Source: Mantis religiosa (taxonomy: Eukaryota > Arthropoda > Insecta > Mantodea > Mantidae). Taken from it: a stretch of DNA of 64,000 nucleotides. The stretch is from NCBI GenBank assembly GCA_030765055.1, contig CM060947.1, positions 256,570,830 to 256,634,829 on the forward strand, given 5' to 3'. Below, one piece after another: positions 39,066-50,994 of this stretch (the stretch's first letter is position 1; each line of letters begins with the position of its first letter). The notes beneath the pieces were generated by a model that did not search any database, was not told the origin of the DNA, and saw only the letters and a program-made list of their open reading frames with translations. A program made the translations under genes and the position numbers.

Positions 39066-40190
39066 TCTACAAGGTGTTCCGACGCTCGGGTGACAATATG
39101 TACCTTATAACATTCTGAATCAAAATATACTGATTTATTATACCACGATAGTACCAGTGTCTGGTTTGTGATGCGAAGAATTCGGTGGTGGCACCTACTT
39201 GCACTTCTTTAATGTTGTCAAAATTCTTCCACGTAGAAAGTGAGCCATGGGTCGAAATATCAGATGATGCGAGATCAGGGCTGTATGTTGGGTGTGATAG
39301 CAGTTCAACTCCTCCCATTTCCTGGGTTTATCATTGTAATTCGTTCAGTATGCGGTGTTGTATTGTCCTGTTGCAATGGAACTCTATTTTGGTTAACTAA
39401 TGCTGGGTATCTCTGTCTCTAAAGTTCATGAGTTCGTTCCAGTTGTTGAGAATAAAGATCTGTATCAATCGCCCATCCGTTTGGAGCAAACTCTCAGTGA
39501 ATCACACCTTCAAAATTCTACCAGACACACAACATTAATTTGGGACCAAACTATTTAATTTAACAATGACTTTTGGAGGTTGGCGAGGATCAAGCCAATG
39601 TTTTGAGGATAAGACTTTCTGAAATATAACCATTTTTCATCACAAGTGACAATTATCCTGACAAACCTATCATTAATGGGATTACAGATAAGCTGACGAC
39701 AGATTTCCACTCTACTTTCATCCTGTTGAGGTGTCAGTTCATAAGGTACAGATCTACAGCTTTTGTATAACGTTCCAAGTATCTTAATGTGTTGATGTAC
39801 CATACCTTTTGGTGCACCAAGTTTTTCTGAAAGGCTACGGGTATTTTTTAACATATGCCGTAGCAAAACTTGGCGTTCATCCTCAATATTCCACACTTTC
39901 GATCTTCCAGAACGTGTTAAGTTTTCAGTGTTTTCCTCTCCATTCTTGAAACTTTGGAACCATGTTACAACGCAGTCTTTATACCTAGCAGAAGTTATAC
40001 GTGACGTGGTGTTTGTATTTCGTGTTGACAAAATTGAAATCCAGTATTTCTGCCAAATTGAAAGCCAAATTAAATCAGTTACAGGTAATCTTAGTCGCGT
40101 GGAAGGTAAAACTTTTTTAACAACAGTCTGCAATATGTGTTGCTTGAAGTGTGTCCCAGTTTCTCATGTTGAGCTTCCCTGTGTAACAGT
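39066..40190 (-). pseudogene. Broken mariner-family transposase (second lineage)
   Basis: The minus-strand frame 40133-39555 carries CVVTWFQSFKNGEE (helix-turn-helix region), SEKLGAPKGMVHQHIKILG, SCRSVPYELTPQQ and VTCDEKWLYF (first catalytic Asp). After frameshifts come MLCVW.NFEGVIH, LQQDNTTPHTERI (second Asp), then SPDLASSD (third Asp) and EFFASQTRHWYYRGI in 39318-39067. All three Asp residues survive, but stops and at least two frameshifts break the gene. It resembles the SETMAR-like mariner type. No terminal repeats were identified, so only the coding relic is called. Confidence 0.88.
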
Positions 40191-40569
40191 TGACAGTAGA
40201 CAATGTGTCAACTGTTTGTAACGTATTCTATTTCAGTATTCAGCGTAATGGCAACAAATGAAAGTATATTTTAGGTCATTCCTTTGTTTGTAACGCTTTA
40301 TGATTTAGTACTTAGTGAAATGTCAATAAACGAATGTAATTTTTAAGCCATTGTTTGTTATTTTAGTTTATTGTAATGCATTTTAAGGTTCTTTTTTTAA
40401 ATATTCTTTGGACAATTAAAATTCAGGCCATAATCCTGATAAGGTAAAGAAGATACGATATATATTCTGCACTATTTGGCTGAGAGTTGAGATCGGGTAC
40501 TTATGACAACACTGAGGTCACGCTTTTATTTACCCGAGGCCTGCTTCTTGTTTCTTACAAAATATATGC
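40191..40569. other. AT-rich DNA
   Basis: No gene seen. A diverged internal duplication of TTTGTAACG-containing sequence occurs at about 40215-40350. Confidence 0.45.
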
Positions 40570-40801
40570 AGTATTTTTTTAATTTACATCCTCCAACGCT
40601 TAGTTGTATCGAACGATGGATGAAATGATGCTCAAATACGCCCAGGGTCCATAGAGCTTAAAGTTAACCGAAATTAATGCTTTGTGATAAGGGGAACCCC
40701 GTAAAAAGCCTTGTCCAGATAATTCACCCTGGCTGACATTCGAACTCAAGATCTCTTGTACTTGAGGCAGACACGCTATCGCCTACGCTACCGGGGTGGG
40801 C
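40570..40801 (-). mobile_element. SINE-A copy, minus strand
   Basis: Body from CATCCTCCAACGCTTAG to the tRNA-like head ending at ACCGGGGTGGGC. On the plus strand the head reads CACCCTGGCTGACATTCGAAC, so the B box is slightly decayed. On the minus strand the tail passes into AATTAAAAAAATA. It contains one copy of the 108-bp body. Confidence 0.88.
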
Positions 40802-41280
40802 AAATCAGGCCATTTTAGTTATTTTAATCCTTACGTGAGGTACTGAGGTATTCTCACCAATAACAGCATTCCATGAGTTACACGCACCACTGTCAGAATA
40901 TTCAAAGTGCATTTAGTATTGGTTGAGCGTGTTTCAATGACTTTTTTCGCTGAATTTTCAAATTACTTGTCGTTTAGAAAGATCTTAAGCGTATTAAACC
41001 TTTTCAATCACCTTCACTCTATGATGAGTTGGTGGACAAGCTTGTACGTATACTGTGACGATCTAACTTGGGATGTTAAAGAATAAAGGAGCACATGGCC
41101 AGATGGTACTTGTGGGGTAGGGGACTGCTCAGAGTAGGAAATGCATGCTTGCGAGAGGTTAGGGTTTTCTATTAAGTTACAAAAGGACTACAGCTCACTT
41201 AATAAGATTATTTACTGAATTAAATAATTACAAAAAATAGTCACTCGGAGCCATACCTTACACAGTCAGGGCATTCCGCT
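40802..41280. other. Unique DNA
   Basis: No recognised feature between SINE-A and SINE-B copies. Confidence 0.45.
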
Positions 41281-41290
41281 CTGTTAGGTC

Positions 41291-41534
41291 GAAATGTGTA
41301 GTGTTTAACGCCCGCTTTTACTACATACGCCACCGCAGGCGGTGACACTGATGATACATGAGATGAAGATGGAGCACCGGTGGAATGAGATGGCGGGGTA
41401 AACTGGAGGTCAAGGAGAAAACCCGCCCCAGCGCCCTGTTGTCCACCACAAATCTCACTTTGCGGTCCCCTGGGATCGAACCCGGGCCGCCTTGGTGAGA
41501 GCCAAGCGGTCTAACCACTGAGCCACGGCGCGGC
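41291..41534 (-). mobile_element. SINE-B copy, minus strand
   Basis: The same 245-bp element as at 2266 and 13878. The tRNA-like head at the right reads GGCCGCGCCGTGGCTCAGTGG on the minus strand, with B box GGGTTCGATCCC. Flanking CTGTTAGGTC (41281-41290) and CTGTCAGGTC (41535-41544) differ at one base and are a probable target duplication. The minus-strand open frame 41560-41321 is a read-through of the SINE and not a gene. Confidence 0.9.
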
Positions 41535-41544
41535 CTGTCAGGTC

Positions 41545-42515
41545 TACGACCTGCACACAAAGAGGAAGAGATTCACACTTCACTCACTCAAGCTACCCGA
41601 GGGTTGAGGAGTGACGTCACATACCACTGAAGTCACATAAACTATTATTTGTGTCAATTAAAACAGTCACTTGTGACAATATTTAAGTCTTAACTTATAC
41701 AAAGTTTGTTAGTACCTCTCGTTACTAAGCAACGAAAGATCAACTTGGAAACAGTAGCGATGGGTTATTTGAGTATAATTTCTATGTTTCTAGTAGTAGA
41801 GTACGCCACTGGTGGCGTAGGAAGATCCGGAATCTGTAATGACACAAAGCATTATTAGCAGTGTAAAAGTCTGTAATTTGTTTCACTCTACTGTTGTGTG
41901 GGCGAATTGTGACGCACCTGACTCGTCTTCAAGGAAAAAACTTACATCAGGTCCGTACATTTTTCATGTGGCTGAATTCCTTGTAACAGTTCAATTGCTT
42001 AAATATAGGAAGCGAATCGAAATCGCAGCACTTTAAATGATCTGAGCCGAGAAATATGTAACTTTCTCTATTCAGTCCTCCATTAACGTTTATCCAAACT
42101 ACTTCGTGCTGTCAAGAAAAATGCTTAAGTGATTGTCAGTTTTTTTAACAGCTGGTTGCTACCTCACGGCTTAGAAATTTCATTCCATATGCGTATTTAC
42201 AAGGGCGAACCCGTAACAATATCCCGTTTTTCGAAAATTAAAACCAAACAAAAATATCTCGGATGTAGGTACTGAATTTAAAGAAATAACATGGAAGGAA
42301 AGAACATTAAACACCCCCGTCCTTTTAAAATGTTTCCGGAAAAGCTACCAGACAGAAGACGATCTCTAAGGGCGTTCCCAGAAAACAAAAGATATGAATC
42401 TACGTTGCCAGGCTAATGCCTTAAACAGCATTTTTGAGCAAATCAAAACTTTTAAAAATCCTTTGTGATATAACAATTACTGTTGAGATCCTGGTCTCAC
42501 ACACAAACAAACAGA
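41545..42515. other. Unique DNA, no gene recognised
   Basis: A 65-codon frame at 41839-42036 has no motif. No repeats apart from short A runs. Confidence 0.45.
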
Positions 42516-42523
42516 TACACGCG

Positions 42524-42557
<34 letters not shown>

Positions 42558-42580
42558 CACACACACACACATACACACAC
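42516..42580. repeat. (CA)n/(CG)n microsatellite
   Basis: A CG run followed by CA repeats with small interruptions, directly next to the tRNA-like head of satellite array 4. Confidence 0.97.
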
Positions 42581-45135
42581 GACCCATCTGTGGCATGGTG
42601 ATAGCGAATCTGTGTTAGTTTCAAGAGATCCATAGTTCTAATCTCGCTCTGTGTGTTAAGGACTTTCCGGGATTTTCATGAATGCCTGGTAACTCTAGGC
42701 TCTATGTATCCTGTACTCATTTGAAAATTATTTCATTCATCGTCTGATATGAGTTAACGTTAGAGGATTTCTCTTATCCTGTAAAATGAACGTCTGGTAA
42801 GTTTAAACTCTATGTACCCTGTATTCATTTGAACATCGTTTCATTCATACTCCGCCACGACTTAACGTTGGAGGCTTTCCCTTATCCTGAAAGATGAATG
42901 TCTGGTAACTTTAAGCTCTATATACCCTGTACTCATTTAAACATCATTTCATTTATCGTACGATATGACTTAACGTTGGAGGATTTCCCTAATCCTGAAC
43001 CGTGAATGTCTGATATCTCTAAGCTCTATGCACACTGCACTCATTTTAACATCATTTCATTCATCGTCTGATATGACTTAACATTGTAGGTTTTCTCTTA
43101 TCCTGAAATATGAATGTCTGTTAACTCTAAGCTCTATGTACCCTGTACTCATTTGAACATCATTTCATTCATCGTCCGATATGACTTAACTTTGGAGGTT
43201 TTCTCTTATCCTGAAATATGAATGTCTGTTAACTCTAAGCTCTATGTACCTTGTACTCATTTGAACAACATTTCATTCATCGTCCGATATGACTTAACTT
43301 TGGAGGTTTTCTCTTATCCTGAAATATGAATGTCTGTTAACTCTAAGCTCTATGTACCCTGTACTCATTTGAACATTATTTCATTCATCGTCCGATATGA
43401 CTTAACTTTGGAGGTTTTCTCTTATCCTGAAATATGAATGTCTGTTAACTCTAAGCTCTATGTACCTTGTACTCATTTGAACAACATTTCATTCATCGTC
43501 CGATTTGACTTAACTTTGGAGGTTTTCTCTTATCCTGAAATATGAATGTCTGTTAACTCTAAGCTCTATGTACCCTGTACTCATTTGAACATCATTTCAT
43601 TCATCGTCCGATATGACTTAACTTTGGAGGTTTTCTCTTATCCTGAAATATGAATGTCTGTTAACTCTAAGCTCTATGTACCTTGTACTCATATGAACAA
43701 CATTTCATTCATCGTCCGATATGACTTAACTTTGGAGGTTTTCTCTTATCCTGAAATATGAATGTCTGTTAACTCTAAGCTCTATGTACCCTGTACTCAT
43801 TTGAACATCATTTCATTCATCGTCCGATATGACTTAACTTTGGAGGTTTTCTCTTATCCTGAAATATGAATGTCTGTTAACTCTAAGCTCTATGTACCTT
43901 GTACTCATTTGAACAACATTTCATCTATAGTACGATATCACTTAACTTTGGAGGACTTCTCTTATCCTGAAAGATGAAAGTTTGGTAACTCTAAACTCTA
44001 TGTACCCTGTACTCATTTGAACATCATTTCATTCATCGTCCGATATGACTTATCGTTGGAGGCTTTCCCTTTTTCTGAAAGATGATTGTCTGGTAACTCT
44101 AAGCTCTACGTACCCTGTACTCATTTGAACATCATTTTATCTATAGTACGATATCACTTAACTTTGGAGGACTTCTCTTATCCTGTGACATGAACGTCTG
44201 ATAGCACTAAGCTATATGTACCCTATACTCATTTGAACATCATTTCATTCATCGTCTGATATGACTTAACGTTGGAGGCTTTCCCTTTTTCTGAAAGATG
44301 AATGTCTGGTAACTCTAAGCTCTACGTACCCTGTACTCATTTGAACATCATTTTATCTATAGTACGATATCACTTAACTTTGGAGGACTTCTCTTATCCT
44401 GAAAGGTGAAAGTCTGATAACTCTAAGCTCTATGTCCCCTGTACTAATTTCAATATCGTTTCATTCATCGTCTGATATGACTTATCGTTGCAGAATTTCT
44501 CTTATCCTGTGACATGACCGTCTGATAACTCTAAGCTATATGTACCCTATACTCATTTGAACATCATTTCATTCATCGTCTGATATGACTTAACGTTGGA
44601 GGCTTTCCCTTATCCTGAAAGATGAATGTCTGGTAACTCTAAGCTCTATGTCCCCTGTACTCATTTGAATATCGTTTCATTCATCGTCTGATATGACTTA
44701 ACGTTGTAGGTTTTCTCTTATCCTGGAAGATGAATGTATGGTAACTCTAAGCTCTCTGTACCAAAAACTCGTTTGAACACCATTTCATGATTTAACGTTA
44801 GAGGTTTTCCCTTATCCGGAAAGACGAATGTCCGGTATCTCTAAGCTCTATGTACCCTGTACTCATTTGAACATCATTTCATTCATCGCCCGATAAGATT
44901 AAACGTTAGTGTATTTATCTTATCCTGAAAGACGAATGTCTGCTAACTCTAAGCTCTATTGACGCGGTACTTATTTTAATATAATTTCATTCATCGTCCG
45001 ATGATATGACTTAACTTTGGAGGGTTTCCGTTATCTTACAAGGTGAATGCCTGGTAATTCTAAGCTCTATGTACGCTGTACTCATTTGAGCATCATTTCA
45101 TTCAACGTCCGTTGTGACTTAAATTTTGTAGGAGG
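42581..45135 (+). repeat. 108-bp satellite array 4 with tRNA-like head and 216-bp dimers
   Basis: Begins with a decayed tRNA-like head (42581-42660, TGTGGCATGGTGATAGCGAA then GTTCTAATCTCGC). About 23 SINE-A body units follow in sense orientation. At 43140-43920 two unit types alternate: the variant TTGTACTCAT recurs at 43251, 43467, 43683 and 43899, exactly 216 bp apart. The last unit ends in GGAGGTAAATTAATAATAAA, like the SINE's 3' tail. Confidence 0.94.
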
Positions 45136-45889
45136 TAAATTAATAATAAAGTAGGGAGGCTTTTCGAAAAAGACGTATATTTGTTAGTAAATTTAAAACC
45201 TTTACTTTTGGTGGAGAGTCGGGATCACTAATTGAATGGAGTACGGTAAGTCTTCTAGTAAAGCATAAATACGTACTAGACATATTAATAAATCATACTG
45301 ACCGCAGAAATGCACTTGGATGTAACATGAGCACGCTATCTTTGCTTATTGTACTGGATATTAGAAAGATAAATCCTGAGAACATTAATTTACAACTGCT
45401 TCTCTCGATTCATCTGTTTCAAACGCCATCTTTTCCCATGATGCACTGCGATTAAGGAAATGATTACACTATCGCCTCCAGCTGAGTAACGCATCAAATT
45501 AATTCCTCTAATGAAATGTTGTTCCTACCCTCATAACAATGTCGCTACGCTACAACTTTACTCCCGTGTGGTTACGTAATACTGCCATTGTGGATCATAA
45601 ATAGAAATTATTCACAGAACGTTCTTGTATTTTAAACGGAACACAAATCGACATAATAGACTCATTATTAAACCTTTTCGAGGTTTTGTTATCGGTTTCA
45701 GCTGTCAATGTTTGCCCTTTTTTATTCGACAAGCCATGATTTCACTTTTTTCTGTTAGTCATGCTAAGGGTAGAGATATGCATTTTGAAAACCAATTTGC
45801 TCTCTGTGTCAGCCTTCTCTATGTCGCCGCAAAGTCTTAGCATTTGACGAATCTACTGCCGGCTGCGACGGTGGTGAACTGCGACGGCT
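45136..45889. other. Unique DNA, no gene recognised
   Basis: A 71-codon frame (45625-45840) has no recognisable motif. Confidence 0.45.
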
Positions 45890-46865
45890 GTTCAATAAGG
45901 AATGATCATATTTTTTCAGGGTCATAATTTTCGCACTAAAATTCAGTCTTATTATATTCTGTTAGTTTAATTTGAAACAAACACGCCATAGTAGTTTCAT
46001 TGTTGGTACTCCTGGTTCCTGTCTGTGAGAACAAGACAAGTTCAGACATTTTCAATATCGCCTAATGGAGGTAACACGCGAGGAACAACATGCGGCTTTG
46101 AAATTCCGTTGTCGTCTATATAAATCTTCAGTTATGCCTATAAAATGTTACAGGAGGCCTATGAAGATTCTGTTCTTCCCTACGGCACAGCTCGAAGGTG
46201 CTTTAAAATGTTTCAATACGGGAGACTGTCAATTTCAAAGGAAGGTGGACCCGGTGCACCAGTTACTGCTCTTACGGAAGAAATCATTAACACTGCTGCT
46301 GCCATTGTGAGAGAGGATCGACGAATTACCTTAAGATAACTTTCTGAAATACTGAACATTTCATTGTGTGCCACCCACACGTTGGTGACAGAAACATTAC
46401 ACATGAGACGTGTTTGCTCGCGACTGTTTTTCCCGAACAAAAGGACATTCTCAAGCAGGTCTGCATGCAGTTGAAGTTGATGTTAGAGCAAGATACGGAG
46501 TTTCATCCAAACCTAATCACTGCAGATGAAACTTGGCTACATCATTTAGATCCTGAGAGCAAACAGCAAAGCTCAGTGTGCAAATCTCCCTGATCATCAA
46601 CCCACAAAAAAGCAAATGTGGTTGCTTCTGCTGGGAAAGTTATGGTCATGCCATTCTTTGATATTCATGGAATGGTTTATCAGCATGTTGTACCTGCACA
46701 CACATCAGTAACTGTACAATACTACAGGAATGTCCTGAAAACATTGCAAGTCTATATCAGGCGCGTAAGGCCACATTTCCTTGAAGCCGGCTGGATGCTG
46801 CACCACGATAATGCGTGACCGCATATCTCCAATGTTGTTGTTGAATATCTGGCAATAATCAACGT
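45890..46865 (+). mobile_element. 3'-truncated mariner-type element, third lineage
   Basis: The left end, near CTGTTCAATAAGGAATGATC, resembles the terminal repeat style of this transposon group. The coding relic follows from 46065: EVTREEQHAALKFRCRL, then after a frameshift MLQEAYEDSVLPYGTARRCF, PGAPVTALTEEIINTAAAIV and REDRRITL. After further shifts come ITADETWLHHLDPESKQQS (first catalytic Asp) and GWMLHHDNA (second Asp, then a stop in place of the usual Arg). The sequence ends before the third acidic residue and no right terminal repeat was found. Confidence 0.82.
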
Positions 46866-47713
46866 GAAAAAAATTTAAAAAAAATATGATTATTGTACCC
46901 TTTGTTGAAATGGCGAACACAAATATTTCACATAGGTATAGGTCATTAGTAGGTTAAAATGGGTAGAGAATCTTATACCCCCAGCATTAATTTTTAAAAT
47001 TACAATATGTGGGACATTTTGAAAATCGCCTGTAATTTAAACATAAAGTATTAATTCCTCAGAAACTGTTGCAACTAGAAAGCTGAAACTTGGTATTATT
47101 CCATTCTTGATCGTTCACAAATACAAATGATATACATTTGAAATATTTTAACAAAAGCTTCAGTTGTTTAAATTTTCACCCATAAGCCTCCCTACCATAA
47201 CCCATGCTTTTGTTTTTCGACATAGTTAATTACTTCACACCATTCTGCACATTTTGGTTCTTACTTAGTGAAGTGGATTTATATGTATTTTAATATTGCT
47301 ACAGTATCTGTTATCTTAACTTGCAGTGGACCCATTTATGAAATTTGGAATAAATGAAGAATTATTTCGCCTAGCGAACCGCAACATAGTATGTGTTTAG
47401 TGAATTTGTTCTAGCAATTGTTCAGATGATTGTCATTTAGTTATAGTGCATTGTAAGAGATATTTTACTAACATTATATTTCAGAGTTTTTACTTAGCAA
47501 ATTTGCAGGGCATATTTAAATGCTTATTTTGTCCATTTTAGTTCTGTTTTGCCTGCCAATTTCACACATTTTGGTACCTATAAATCCGCTCCCTACTCAT
47601 AAGTCATTTTTGCTCTAGGAAACCGGTTTCAATGCCTCTCCGCTGTGTATTTCGTATTTATGACATATTACTGAAAATCCATGTTTGATTTTTGATATAC
47701 TTATTTTTTTTTT
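46866..47713. other. AT-rich DNA with a diverged dispersed repeat
   Basis: No gene. A block at about 47440-47600 (including TATAAATCCGCTCCCTA at 47579-47595) recurs at about 48130-48560, where it is interrupted by an insertion. Confidence 0.5.
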
Positions 47714-47936
47714 AATTTTGCATCCTCCAACGTTAAGTCATATCGGACTGTGAATGAAATGATGTTCAAGTGTGTCGAGAGTACATGGAGCTTAGAGCTA
47801 TCTGACATTCGTCTTTAAGGATAAAGTAAAACCCAGGAAAAAACCTTATCAAAGTAACTCACCCTGACCGAGATTCGAACTCGGGACCTCTTGAACGTGA
47901 GGCAGACAGGCTACCAGCTACGCTACCGAGGTGGGC
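47714..47936 (-). mobile_element. SINE-A copy, minus strand
   Basis: A well-preserved copy with B-box-like GTTCGAATCTCGG on the minus strand, a complete body, and a 3' tail going into A-rich sequence. One of the best matches to the 108-bp unit consensus. No clear target duplication. Confidence 0.92.
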
Positions 47937-48185
47937 TGTGGAAAAAATAAGAAGACAACTTTTCTATGTGAATCAAGATACCAGTAGAAACTTACAAACG
48001 TGAAATCCTATCTGTGCCGGCAAGTCCTTTATCTCAGCTATCTTTACTTGCCGGCTCTTTGTGTACACTAGCCACGCTATCGTAGATAACGGCTTCCCGA
48101 CAATATGTTACCATGATTGTAATTTTGTTATAGTGCATTTTAGGAGCCATTTTACTAAAATTATGTATTTCTTAGTGTTTACTTA

Positions 48186-48452
48186 ATAATAATATTTATT
48201 GAGGTACTAGGCTTTTACAATTTTTGACTGTCCTCTGTTTTGACCCAGGCCACTGCTACACAAGACATTGTAACACTGTGCGTGCTACAATATACGTTGT
48301 TACAGAATAGTCACTTATTATTCCTTCTCTCTTTTTACGGTCCTCATCCACTTGTTTTTTACCTTACTTAAAAACTGTACTATGTTTTTATAATTTTTGA
48401 TTAAAGCCTTCACTAAGCTGATTCTCCTATTCCTTTTTCATATAAGACGTCC
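48186..48452 (-). mobile_element. Short retroposon-like insertion with 13-bp target duplication
   Basis: Exactly flanked by TAGTGTTTACTTA (48173-48185 and 48453-48465). It splits a dispersed AT-rich repeat whose intact relative is at 47440-47600. On the minus strand the insert ends in AATAAATATTATTAT, a polyadenylation-like signal with a simple tail, which suggests target-primed insertion of a 5'-truncated LINE or processed transcript. The source is unknown. Confidence 0.65.
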
Positions 48453-48820
48453 TAGTGTTTACTTAGCACATTTTTAGTGTCTATTTAAGTCCTATTTTGC
48501 CCATTTTAGTGCATTTTTCCAGCCTATTTCACACATTTTTAGTGTCTATAAATCCGCTCCCTAGATATACCATTTATTAAAATGTCCTGATAATTAGGGG
48601 AGAATTGTGCGCTCCCGAAACGTCAAATTGTAATCGTCTTTTCACCTAGCTTGTTTCCCGATAGTATATTCGTCGCCACAAAAGCTCCAGGTCTCATTTT
48701 AGGCACTACATATGTCACATATATATTTGCTGTAACATTAAATATTAGTAAGAAAATTAAAGTTAGTAAGAAAGTTTAGTATAAACGTTAGTAAGAAAAT
48801 TAAAATCATATGGCAAAGTT

Positions 48821-50209
48821 CAAAGTTTGGGAATAAAAAACTCCTTAGAATTGATAAATCACCTACAGAAGTACAACATCCCAGAAAATCACATACTAGT
48901 TTCTTTTGACGTTAAGGCACTTTTTACAAGCATTCCAGTAGAAAAAATACCTACATTCCTCAAAAAATAGCTAACCTAGACTATAACGGACCCCAGAGAA
49001 ATAGATGACATCAATCTTACAGATTTATGCATAAGGAATAATTACTTCATGTTTAACCAAAAATTCTACAGACAATCAAAACCATTAGCTATGGGAAGCC
49101 CACTTTCGCCTATTTTATCAGACCTATACATGAGCTATTTTAAACACACATAGTAAAGGCCTTCCCACAGATTTATAAATTTTGGCAGAGATATGTTGAT
49201 GATGCTGTTGCTATCATTCCGTAAAAACTTAGAGAAGTTTCTTTAAAATTACTAAACCTGCAAGATAATCACATCCAATTTACTATGGAAGTAGAAAGAG
49301 ACAACAGCCTACCCTTTTTGGACCTCAAGATAACTAGAAATCATCATGGTGTAGATTTTGGAATATACAGGAAGCCTACACACATAGATAATTACATAAA
49401 GAAAAATGAATACAACGCAGTTTCACATCAACTAGCTGCCTTTAGAAGTCTAATTCACCGGCAATACAACGTCCCACTGAGTAAGGAGGAATTTTTGAAA
49501 AAACAACAAGACATAAAAGACATAGCGGTATTAAATGGATTCAACCCAGCCATCATAAGGAACATGATGAAGAGATAAGGAAAACTGAAGATAATACAAA
49601 AAAATGCAACTCTCACACCACTTAGAAACACAAATTGGCAATATAGAAAATTCACCTACCATCCATGAGCTTTTAGAAAATTTGAACGAATCTTCAAAAG
49701 ACTAAACTTAAAACTAGCACCCCAAAACAAATTCAGTCTGAGGAACCTGCTAAATAAACCACTGAAAAATACAATCCCCAACAATTTGAAATCAGGAATT
49801 TATCAGATTAATTGTGAAACCTGTGAAAAAAGCTACATGTGCAAAAAGGTACATAGGAAAAACTAAGAGAAACTTGTTAACCAGGAAAAAAGAACACCAG
49901 AGGAACATTAAGTTGAAACAAACAGAAGAATCTGCAGTTTCACACCATTTTTGGACAGAAAACCACAACATTGGCCACAACATTAAACTGTTAAAATCTT
50001 TAAGTACACCCATAGAATTGGATATTTGGGAAAAAATATTCATAAACAAAAACCGTGATAAAGTTATAAATTTTGAAATCCCGGCATTAAATGAAGTATT
50101 AAAACTTAGTGCCCCTAACACCAGACGGCAGAGTGATCGGAGCTCCATAGTAGTGGAAGAAGAGGAAGGTTCATTTAGTCACCAAACAGCTGAGGATGAG
50201 ATCGAATGA
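48821..50209 (+). pseudogene. 5'-truncated, broken Penelope-like element (reverse transcriptase and GIY-YIG)
   Basis: Reverse-transcriptase motifs in order: VSFDVKALFTSIPV (motif A, near 48900), AMGSPLSPILSDLYM (motif B, near 49090), YVDDAV (motif C, 49192) and LPFLDLKI (near 49312). The open stretch 49285-49578 follows. A C-terminal GIY-YIG endonuclease region begins with SGIYQINCETCEK (about 49792). After a frameshift it continues as RYIGKTKRNLLTRKKEHQ in the frame ending at 50209. This order, reverse transcriptase then GIY-YIG, is characteristic of Penelope-like elements. In-frame stops after 48965 and several frameshifts make it inactive; the N-terminal part is missing. Confidence 0.9.
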
Positions 50210-50220
50210 TCTTGAAAACG
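50190..50220 (+). ncRNA. Possible hammerhead-ribozyme-like core at the end of the Penelope-like element
   Basis: CTGAGGA (fits CUGANGA) is followed by a 5-bp hairpin AGATC-GAAT-GATCT and then GAAA, the core order of a hammerhead. Penelope-like elements are known to carry hammerhead motifs. I cannot define stems I and III or the cleavage triplet, so it may be a remnant or chance. Confidence 0.3.
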
Positions 50221-50994
50221 TTTCAATTATACAACAAGTAAGTGAAGTTTGAGTGTAAACATAGTGACTCATAAATCAAACTTAAATATTAAATATTTTA
50301 TTATTATTTTAATGAAATATTATTTTAATTGCTTTGGATAAAAAAAAATCTTTTATGCTTCTCAGCCGCAAATTGTTGTGTTGGTTGTATAAAAGGAACG
50401 TAATTCACAAGGCGTCGCTTCAGATTCATATCATTTTTCCACCAACTTCTCTAGTACTCCAGAACACAATGTTGAAACATTTGCACTAAGTATACTGATT
50501 ATTTCCTCGTAAATCTGAAGTAATTCTCAGATTCGTTCGGCTGTAAATCTAAGTTTTATCAGCGTGCTGTTTTTGCCGTATCATTAACCTTCCGTTAGAT
50601 TTAATCTGGGCTGGAGCCCCCCCGAGATATCGTGAGCTGCGGCAGTTTCCCCCCCGCAGAGGTATGTGCTCGCTTCTATTGTAATTATTAAGGCGGTACA
50701 ATGCTAACTAGGGCACACAAGTTCCGATAGATGGCTCTGAATCTGAAATAACTCAATGTGCTTGCGTTAAAAATATCGCGGTTCGGTTACTGCAACTCTT
50801 TCTTGCGTTGTGCAACTTAGATGTAATGTGATGTTCATGAAAGCCGTTCTAAAATATTTGTAAATAGCCTAAGCAAAGATATAGAAGGGTTTTGGAACTT
50901 AAATTAGTAAAAAATTTTGAAATATTTAAATTAGTTTTAGATATGATAGAATGGTAGAAAACATGAAGTGAGTTTTTCTGTGATTTGCCTCCTC
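50221..50994. other. Unique DNA downstream of the Penelope-like element
   Basis: May include the element's 3' untranslated region. No other feature recognised. Confidence 0.4.

Noticed and set aside
41321..41560. 79-codon protein with PRRGSVVRPLGSHQGGPGS
   Set aside because: It is a translation of the SINE-B head and body; the same peptide type appears at each SINE-B copy.
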